The notes under the pieces are model-generated. The model saw only the letters and a program-made list of their open reading frames with translations, was not told the origin of the DNA and ran no database searches. A DNA stretch of 10,692 nucleotides, taken from assembly GCA_937915725.1 (NCBI GenBank), contig CALGGV010000281.1, forward strand, positions 1 to 10,692, given 5' to 3'. The position numbers and the translations under genes were made by a program. Shown one piece after another: positions 7,420 to 10,692 of the stretch (positions within the stretch are counted from its first letter, which is position 1; each line of letters starts with the position of its first letter). The stretch is from an uncultured Selenomonadales bacterium (GTDB taxonomy: Bacteria; Bacillota; Negativicutes; Selenomonadales; Selenomonadaceae).

Positions 7420-7606
7420 CAAGTCGGCATTTCTTTCTTTAGAAGAAAGAAACGCCTAGCAAAGAAAGAATCGACGCCCGCCTGTGTTTTTCGCGTCAAA
7501 CAAAAAGTAATTTAAAGTTCCGACCGCGTTTTCTCACGTTACCGCAATTTAAAGTCCCAAGCAAAAACGAAGTGCGGCGGGCGTCATGTGCACATTCAAA
7601 TCTTTC
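7406..7606 (-). repeat. Dispersed structured repeat, copy 2, inserted in the HNH gene
   Basis: About 200 bases align with the reverse complements of the copies at 1-52 and 10521-10692, so this copy is inverted relative to them. Two structures are visible. First is the hairpin 7426-7456, stem TTTCTTTCTT (7430-7439) with AAGAAAGAAA (7443-7452), extended by GGC/GCC. Second is a long-range 10-bp inverted repeat, GACGCCCGCC (7473-7482) with GGCGGGCGTC (7576-7585), with GTTTTT and AAAAAC just inside. ATTTACAAA occurs at both edges (7397-7405 and 7607-7615) and looks like a 9-bp target duplication. No transposase is encoded, so if mobile it is non-autonomous. Confidence 0.85.
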
Positions 7607-7951
7607 ATTTACAAAAAATGTAGAACTCGTCACAATAAAAGAGTGGATAAGAAAAACAAATTTCAAGCTGTTCTTTATCTTGGAGGCAAATGTTCTTGTT
7701 GCGGTTATGATAAATATTTGTGTGCTTTAGATATTCACCATATTAATCCCGGTGTTAAAGATGAAAAATTTAGGTCTCATTTGGGCTGGAGCTGGGAGCG
7801 ACTGAAAAAAGAATTAGAAAAATGCATATTACTTTGTTCTAACTGCCACAGAGCTTTTCATGCGGGTTTTATTGATGAATCTCAATTTATATTTAATGAT
7901 GCTCAAGAAAAAATAAAACAATTTAGAAATAATTTTAAGGAGGCTGATTGA
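7586..7951 (+). pseudogene. 3' part of the HNH endonuclease gene (complete HNH domain)
   Basis: A 121-residue open frame starts with an ATG inside the repeat; its first residues MCTFKSF are repeat-derived. From about residue 11 it reads KKCRTRHNKR, which follows the family's second zinc-binding half. The catalytic domain is intact: C36 and C39 of the first CxxC, LDIHHINP with H51 and H52, and CSNCHRAFH (84-92) with the paired Cys, N86 and H92. HNH proteins of this size nick or cleave DNA and are common in phages and mobile elements. No good Shine-Dalgarno precedes the ATG (only GGCGGGC five bases away), so expression is doubtful but possible. The downstream gene's AAGGAGG lies inside its last codons. 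Confidence 0.7.
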
Positions 7952-7952
7952 T

Positions 7953-8606
7953 ATGCGAAAAATTTTTCTTGCATTTCTTGTAACTTTTTTTGCTATTACT
8001 CAATTTTCAATCGTTGCCGCCGCGCCAAGTATATCTTATCGTGCATACGTTCAAGATTACGGCTGGATGCGTGAAGTTTCAGATGGCGATGTTGCAGGTA
8101 CAACCGGGCAAAATAGACGCCTTGAGGCTATCAAAATAAACGCCAAAAATATCAGATACCGCGCACACGTCGAAAAAGAAGGCTGGCAAGACTGGGTAAG
8201 CAGTGGACAAACTGCCGGAACTATGCAACAAAGTCGGCGTATGGAGGCTCTCAGAATCCAATTAACCGGCGATTACGCCAATAAGTACGACGTTTATTAC
8301 AGAGTACATGTCGAAAAACTCGGCTGGATGGATTGGGTTAAAAACGGCGATATTGCAGGAACTGTTGGGCAAAGTAGAAGAATAGAGGCTGTGCAAATTC
8401 GACTGACTAACAAAAATAGCCGCGACCCTTCATACGAAGATAATAAACGCCGCTCCAGATATGATGATGACGACGATTATTACAATAACCGCCGCGGTTC
8501 AAGGTATGACGACGACGATTATTACAACAACCGCCGCGGTTCAAGGTATGATGACGACGATTATTACAATAATGACAATAGCGGCAGAGGCAGACATCGC
8601 TATTAA
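7953..8606 (+). CDS. Exported ChW-repeat protein with repetitive acidic/Tyr tail (217 aa)
   Basis: Residues 1-24 are a signal peptide (MRKIFL, long hydrophobic core, AAA). Three ChW repeats follow at about 28-62, 68-103 and 115-151. Each reads (I/Y)xYRxHVxxxGWxxWV/xxGxxAGTxxQxRRxEAxxI, the hallmark of the Clostridial hydrophobic-W family, whose members are secreted or surface proteins thought to mediate binding. The first repeat has MREV where the others have a second Trp. The tail (about 156-217) carries three 14-residue units RRGSRYDDDDYYNN and ends GRGRHRY. The ATG is 9 bases after AAGGAGG (7937-7943), which sits in the end of the HNH frame. A strong terminator follows. The tail's function is unknown: metal, polyanion or wall binding is conceivable. 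Confidence 0.85.
   Translation: MRKIFLAFLVTFFAITQFSIVAAAPSISYRAYVQDYGWMREVSDGDVAGTTGQNRRLEAIKINAKNIRYRAHVEKEGWQDWVSSGQTAGTMQQSRRMEALRIQLTGDYANKYDVYYRVHVEKLGWMDWVKNGDIAGTVGQSRRIEAVQIRLTNKNSRDPSYEDNKRRSRYDDDDDYYNNRRGSRYDDDDYYNNRRGSRYDDDDYYNNDNSGRGRHRY
8448..8573 (+). repeat. Three in-frame 42-bp repeats in the ChW gene
   Basis: Three direct copies of 42 bases encode R-R-(G/-)-S-R-Y-D4/5-Y-Y-N-N. Units two and three are almost identical in DNA, differing only at synonymous GAC/GAT and AAC/AAT positions. The first unit is more diverged. The pattern suggests recent expansion and likely length variation between strains. Confidence 0.9.
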
Positions 8607-8616
8607 AATTTAAAAT

Positions 8617-8660
8617 AAAAAAAAGACGGGTGAAGGTTTAATCCTCCGCCTGTCTTTTTT
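8617..8660. terminator. Bidirectional intrinsic terminator
   Basis: GACGGGTG.AGG (8625-8636) pairs with CCT.CCGCCTGTC (8643-8654), giving eleven pairs around one A-C mismatch with loop TTTAAT. It is flanked by eight A on the left and six T on the right. It can serve both the ChW gene (plus) and the converging DUF1232 gene (minus), whose stop codon overlaps the T run. Confidence 0.9.
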
Positions 8661-9075
8661 ATTGCAATTCAGCAACTGCAGAATCGCCAAATAATTTTCT
8701 GATTGTATTTTTGGCTTTTTCTCGAATGTCATCATTAATATAAAATTGTGCAATCATTATAGCCCCTGCAATAATTGCGGCATCGTCCGAAAATCCAACA
8801 ACCGGCATTATATCCGGAATTAAATCAACCGGCGAAATAAAATAACCCAAAGGCGCAATAACTGCCGCACGAATTTTCATTGGAACTTTTGGATTTTGCG
8901 CCACATAAAAAAGTTGTAACGCCTTGTAAATTAAACCGAGCCCTGCTTTTTTTACACTGCCGGAAATTTTATCAAAAAGTCCCTGCTCTGAATATTTATC
9001 CTTGTACTTTCCGACGTTGTACCTTTTGTATTTTTCGTCATATTCCATATCGATTGTATTTTCAGTATCTTTCAA
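8659..9075 (-). CDS. YkvA/DUF1232 family protein (138 aa)
   Basis: The family signature is plain: KIRAAVIAPLGYFISPVDLIPDIMP followed by VVGFSDDAAI (about 67-101), that is YfiSPxDLIPD...GxxDD. DUF1232 proteins are small, usually membrane-associated proteins of unknown function, with one or two hydrophobic stretches (here about 68-93 and 98-112). The N-terminal 40 residues are charged and variable. The chosen start is TTG (complement of 9073-9075), eight bases after a strong GGAGG; an earlier in-frame TTG at 9090 overlaps that site and an ATG at 9048 is a further option. It lies just after the rplT terminator with no clear promoter of its own, so it may depend on read-through. Confidence 0.85.
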   Translation of the reverse strand: MKDTENTIDMEYDEKYKRYNVGKYKDKYSEQGLFDKISGSVKKAGLGLIYKALQLFYVAQNPKVPMKIRAAVIAPLGYFISPVDLIPDIMPVVGFSDDAAIIAGAIMIAQFYINDDIREKAKNTIRKLFGDSAVAELQ

Positions 9076-9100
9076 AATTTCCACCTCCAATTTAGGAATT

Positions 9101-9134
9101 AAAAAAGACTGTCAAAGAATATTTCGACAGTCTT
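9101..9134 (-). terminator. Intrinsic terminator of the infC-rpmI-rplT operon
   Basis: AAGACTGTC (9105-9113) and GACAGTCTT (9126-9134) form a perfect 9-bp stem. On the minus strand it is followed by TTTTTT. It lies 10 bases beyond the rplT stop codon. The stem contains TTGACA on the minus strand, which could be mistaken for a -35 element. Confidence 0.9.
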
Positions 9135-9143
9135 AAAAATTTA

Positions 9144-9497
9144 TTAAATATTTTCTTTGGCAATATCAACGAGTTTTGAAAAAGCGGCGGCGTCAGAAAC
9201 AGCCAATTCCGCCATCATTTTACGATCTATAGCAACGCCGGCTTTTGTGAGCCCGCAAATTAATTTACTGTAAGAAATTCCATTCATACGCGCTGCAGCA
9301 TTGATACGCGCAATCCAAAGGCGACGGAATTCACGCTTTTTGACTCTGCGATCACGATAAGCATAATAGCCGGCTTTCATTACGGTTTCATTAGCTTTTT
9401 TGAATTGTTTACTTCTTGCGCCGCGATAACCTTTCGCAAGCTTAAGAATTTTTTTATGGCGTGCATGTGCAGTTACGCCTGTTTTAACTCTTGGCAT
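9144..9497 (-). CDS. rplT: 50S ribosomal protein bL20
   Basis: Full-length bL20 (117 aa), an early 23S rRNA-binding protein of the large subunit. The sequence begins MPRVKTGVTAHARHKKILKLAKGYRG-like and continues with AGYYAYRDRRVKKREFRRLWIARINAA, the conserved helical RNA-binding part; the C-terminal globular domain covers about 60-117. The start ATG has GGAAGGAG upstream. In Bacillus subtilis L20 represses its own operon by acting on the infC leader; the leader hairpin and attenuator seen at 10319-10440 suggest the same control here. It is the last gene of the operon before a strong terminator. Confidence 0.98.
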   Translation of the reverse strand: MPRVKTGVTAHARHKKILKLAKGYRGARSKQFKKANETVMKAGYYAYRDRRVKKREFRRLWIARINAAARMNGISYSKLICGLTKAGVAIDRKMMAELAVSDAAAFSKLVDIAKENI

Positions 9498-9519
9498 AAA
9501 AAATCTCCTTCCAAATTAT

Positions 9520-9547
9520 CCCTAACACCTAAAACCTAATCCCTAAT
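9520..9547 (+). repeat. Heptanucleotide array between rpmI and rplT (4 units)
   Basis: The units are CCCTAAC, ACCTAAA, ACCTAAT and CCCTAAT. They lie within the 49-base gap of a ribosomal-protein operon and touch the rpmI stop codon. In the mRNA they read as repeated UUAGGG/UUAGGU. The same units occur in a different order at 76-103. Confidence 0.85.
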
Positions 9548-9744
9548 TAAGCGTAAGGGAGCATTTTTTTAACGTTTTTGCGGTCAGCCGCTGAGGCAAG
9601 CGTAGCTTTACGGAGATTTCTCTTGCGTTTACGGGATTTTTTTTCTAAGATATGGCTTTTATAGGCTTTATTGCGTTTAAATTCGCCGCTACCGGTTGCG
9701 GTGAAACGTTTAGCTGTCGCTCTGTGAGTCTTGATTTTGGGCAT
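9547..9744 (-). CDS. rpmI: 50S ribosomal protein bL35
   Basis: Full-length bL35 (65 aa), starting MPKIKTHRATAKRFTATGSG and rich in Lys/Arg, with the usual HILEKKSRKRKRNLRK core. It is a small late-assembling large-subunit protein. The ATG (complement of 9742-9744) follows GGAGGGG at normal spacing. This ribosome site and the first 35 bases lie inside the end of infC, so its translation is probably coupled to infC. Confidence 0.98.
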   Translation of the reverse strand: MPKIKTHRATAKRFTATGSGEFKRNKAYKSHILEKKSRKRKRNLRKATLASAADRKNVKKMLPYA

Positions 9745-10291
9745 CTGCAACCCCTCCTTTTTTATTCTTCTTTGCATTCTGCGCCTTAGGAGAGAGAATC
9801 ATAGTCATATTCTTTCCTTCGAGCTTAGCATTACGTTCAACGGTCACACTTTCCTCAAGTGCCTTTGAAATTCTGTCAAGTACTGCGTTGCCAATTTCGG
9901 GGTGTGAAAGTTCACGCCCGCGAAACATAACAGTAACCTTGACTTTGTTGCCTTCTTCGATAAAACGTTGAGCATTTTTAAGTTTAACTTCAAAATCGTG
10001 TTGCTCGATATTTGGTCTGAGTTTGACTTCCTTAATCGTGATAACTTTTTGTTTTTTGCGCGCCTCTTTGTCGCGTTTTTGTTGTTCGTAGCGATATTTA
10101 CCGAAATCCATAATGCGGCAAACGGGCGGGCGAGCTTTGGGCGCAACTTCAACCAAATCCAAATGTTGTTCTTCGGCAAGGCGTAAGGCGTCCCGCGTCA
10201 ACATTATCCCCAACTGTTCGCCGTTTGCATCTGTTACCCTAACTTCACGAATGCGAATTTCCTCATTGATTCTCAAACTGTCCCTGCTAAT
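9710..10291 (-). CDS. infC: Translation initiation factor IF-3, AUU start codon
   Basis: IF-3 (193 aa) binds the 30S subunit, blocks early 50S joining and proofreads the start codon. The N domain starts at LRINEEIRIREVRV and ends with RPPVCRIMDFGKYRYEQQK; a Lys-rich linker follows, then the C domain with FRGRELSHPEIG. The start is read as ATT (complement of 10289-10291), nine bases after GGAGGT (10306-10301). No ATG, GTG or TTG has comparable spacing: the ATG at 10315 precedes the ribosome site. AUU starts are a known self-control device of infC. The C-terminal tail GGVADAQNQDSQSDS is an extension that overlaps rpmI by 35 bases. Confidence 0.95.
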   Translation of the reverse strand: MSRDSLRINEEIRIREVRVTDANGEQLGIMLTRDALRLAEEQHLDLVEVAPKARPPVCRIMDFGKYRYEQQKRDKEARKKQKVITIKEVKLRPNIEQHDFEVKLKNAQRFIEEGNKVKVTVMFRGRELSHPEIGNAVLDRISKALEESVTVERNAKLEGKNMTMILSPKAQNAKKNKKGGVADAQNQDSQSDS

Positions 10292-10440
10292 TGTAAGTAC
10301 ACCTCCTGCGGCACTCATAAAAAAAATTAAAGGCGGCAACAAAGCCACCTTCTCTTGTACAAAGACAATACGACTTTCAGCCGTAACCACGCTAACTCAA
10401 TCAAGGTTTGCGGGTGAGAAGTATGACTTCTGCTTTAACG
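10292..10440 (-). ncRNA. infC leader, L20-type autoregulatory RNA
   Basis: About 150 bases lie between the promoter and the infC start. On the minus strand an AGAAGT-CAT-ACTTCT hairpin is followed by CACCCGC, which can pair with the GCGG before it. Further on comes an intrinsic terminator before the coding region. This order (AGAAG...CUUCUCACC, then an attenuator) matches the Bacillota L20 leader, in which L20 binding favours early termination. I recognise the motif by eye and have not scored it with a covariance model. Confidence 0.75.
10319..10351 (-). terminator. Attenuator hairpin before infC
   Basis: On the minus strand AAGGTGGC (10351-10344) pairs with GCCGCCTT (10337-10330) around loop TTTGTT, an 8-bp stem with one G-U, then AA and eight T (10326-10319). 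It stands about 28 bases upstream of the AUU start, the expected place for leader-controlled termination. Confidence 0.88.
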
Positions 10441-10446
10441 CCGCAA

Positions 10447-10475
10447 AGTCTAACATATACAAAAATTTCTGTCAA
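10447..10475 (-). promoter_or_regulatory. infC: Promoter of the infC-rpmI-rplT operon
   Basis: On the minus strand a perfect TTGACA (10475-10470) is followed after 17 bases by TAGACT (10452-10447), preceded by TGT as an extended -10. Transcription would start near 10440. Confidence 0.8.
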
Positions 10476-10493
10476 GAAAATTTATTTTTTTCA

Positions 10494-10510
10494 TAGTCCT
10501 TAATCCCTAG
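10494..10510 (+). repeat. Heptanucleotide repeat remnant
   Basis: Two adjacent units, AGTCCTT and AATCCCT, then AG. They are the reverse complement of the AAGGACT and AGGGATT types seen elsewhere. They lie between the operon promoter and the dispersed repeat. Confidence 0.55.
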
Positions 10511-10520
10511 AGTACGTTTA

Positions 10521-10692
10521 AAAATGAAAGATTAGAAGGCGCAAATGACGCCCGCCGCACTCCGTTTTTGCTTGTAACCTACAAATTGCGATAACGTGAG
10601 AAAACGCGGCTGTTACCTTTCAACTTATACCTACTTCGACGCGAAAAACGCAGGCGGGCGAATGTTTTTCTTTGCTAGGCGTTTCTTTTTGC
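10521..10692 (+). repeat. Dispersed structured repeat, copy 3 (cut by window end)
   Basis: Reverse-complemented, this stretch aligns with 7443-7610 and shares many blocks, among them CGCGTTTTCTCACGTTA, CAAGCAAAAACG and GTGCGGCGGGCGTCAT. The inverted repeat is CGCCCGCC (10549-10556) with GGCGGGCG (10653-10660). The final 27 bases are identical to window bases 1-27 and stop in the hairpin's stem at TTTCTTTTTGC, so this copy and copy 1 would read as one full element if joined. Confidence 0.88.

Noticed and set aside
7406..7606. The repeat in the HNH gene as a self-splicing intron
   Set aside because: Too short (about 200 bases) for a group I or II intron, no conserved domain V or guanosine-binding core is visible, and the same sequence occurs outside genes. 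Precise removal would leave the HNH frames out of phase.
9106..9130. Promoter for the DUF1232 gene with TTGACA
   Set aside because: The hexamer is part of the perfect terminator stem, and the only -10-like sequence at 15-base spacing would start transcription on the ribosome site.
10113..10496. 127-residue plus-strand open frame over the infC leader
   Set aside because: It lies antisense to infC and its leader RNA, and resembles no protein.
1..10692. CRISPR array
   Set aside because: The period-7 arrays lack spacers and the long repeats are kilobases apart; no cas gene is seen.
1..10692. Complete circular plasmid or phage, from the identical ends
   Set aside because: The genes are housekeeping (infC, rpmI, rplT, tRNA-Pro) with no replication or phage functions, and the shared ends belong to a multicopy repeat.

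Overview
This 10.7 kb AT-rich window reads as chromosomal DNA of a Bacillota bacterium. The best guess is a diderm Negativicutes relative: the L20-type infC leader, the ECF-type ATPase and the ChW-repeat protein point to Bacillota, and the CsgG-like secreted protein hints at an outer membrane. The taxonomic call is inference, not seen directly.

Layout. Positions 119-2604 (+) hold three small exported proteins. Two adjacent ones look like distant paralogs of unknown function, and the third is CsgG/TolB-N-like. A Cof-type HAD phosphatase (minus strand, 2585-3397) converges on the third and overlaps it by 20 bp. Divergent from it run a CgeB-like glycosyltransferase and an EcfA2-type ATPase (3488-5372) that overlap by 8 bp. 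A GH32 beta-fructosidase (5574-7097) has its own promoter and a strong terminator. A tRNA-Pro(UGG) gene follows, with an extended -10 promoter.

Just past the tRNA, an HNH endonuclease gene is broken by a roughly 200-bp dispersed repeat (7406-7606). Its 3' part (7586-7951) still encodes the whole HNH domain and leads into an exported three-ChW-repeat protein with an Asp/Tyr/Asn/Arg repetitive tail (7953-8606). On the minus strand lie the infC-rpmI-rplT operon (10291 down to 9144) and then a YkvA/DUF1232 gene. The operon has a consensus promoter, an L20-type leader with an attenuator hairpin, an AUU start codon for IF3 and an intrinsic terminator.

Two kinds of repeat run through the window. 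One is a long structured element with three copies (1-52, partial; 7406-7606, inverted; 10521-10692, partial). One arm of its hairpin shows compensatory base changes between copies. The other is a heptanucleotide tandem repeat (NCCTAAN / AAGGAYT) in four intergenic sites, one of them inside the ribosomal-protein operon. The first and last 27 bases of the window are identical and belong to the long element, so the window both starts and ends inside this repeat.

The clearest lead to something undescribed is the structured, apparently mobile element: it has covarying hairpins, a possible 9-bp target duplication, and one copy inserted in a gene.
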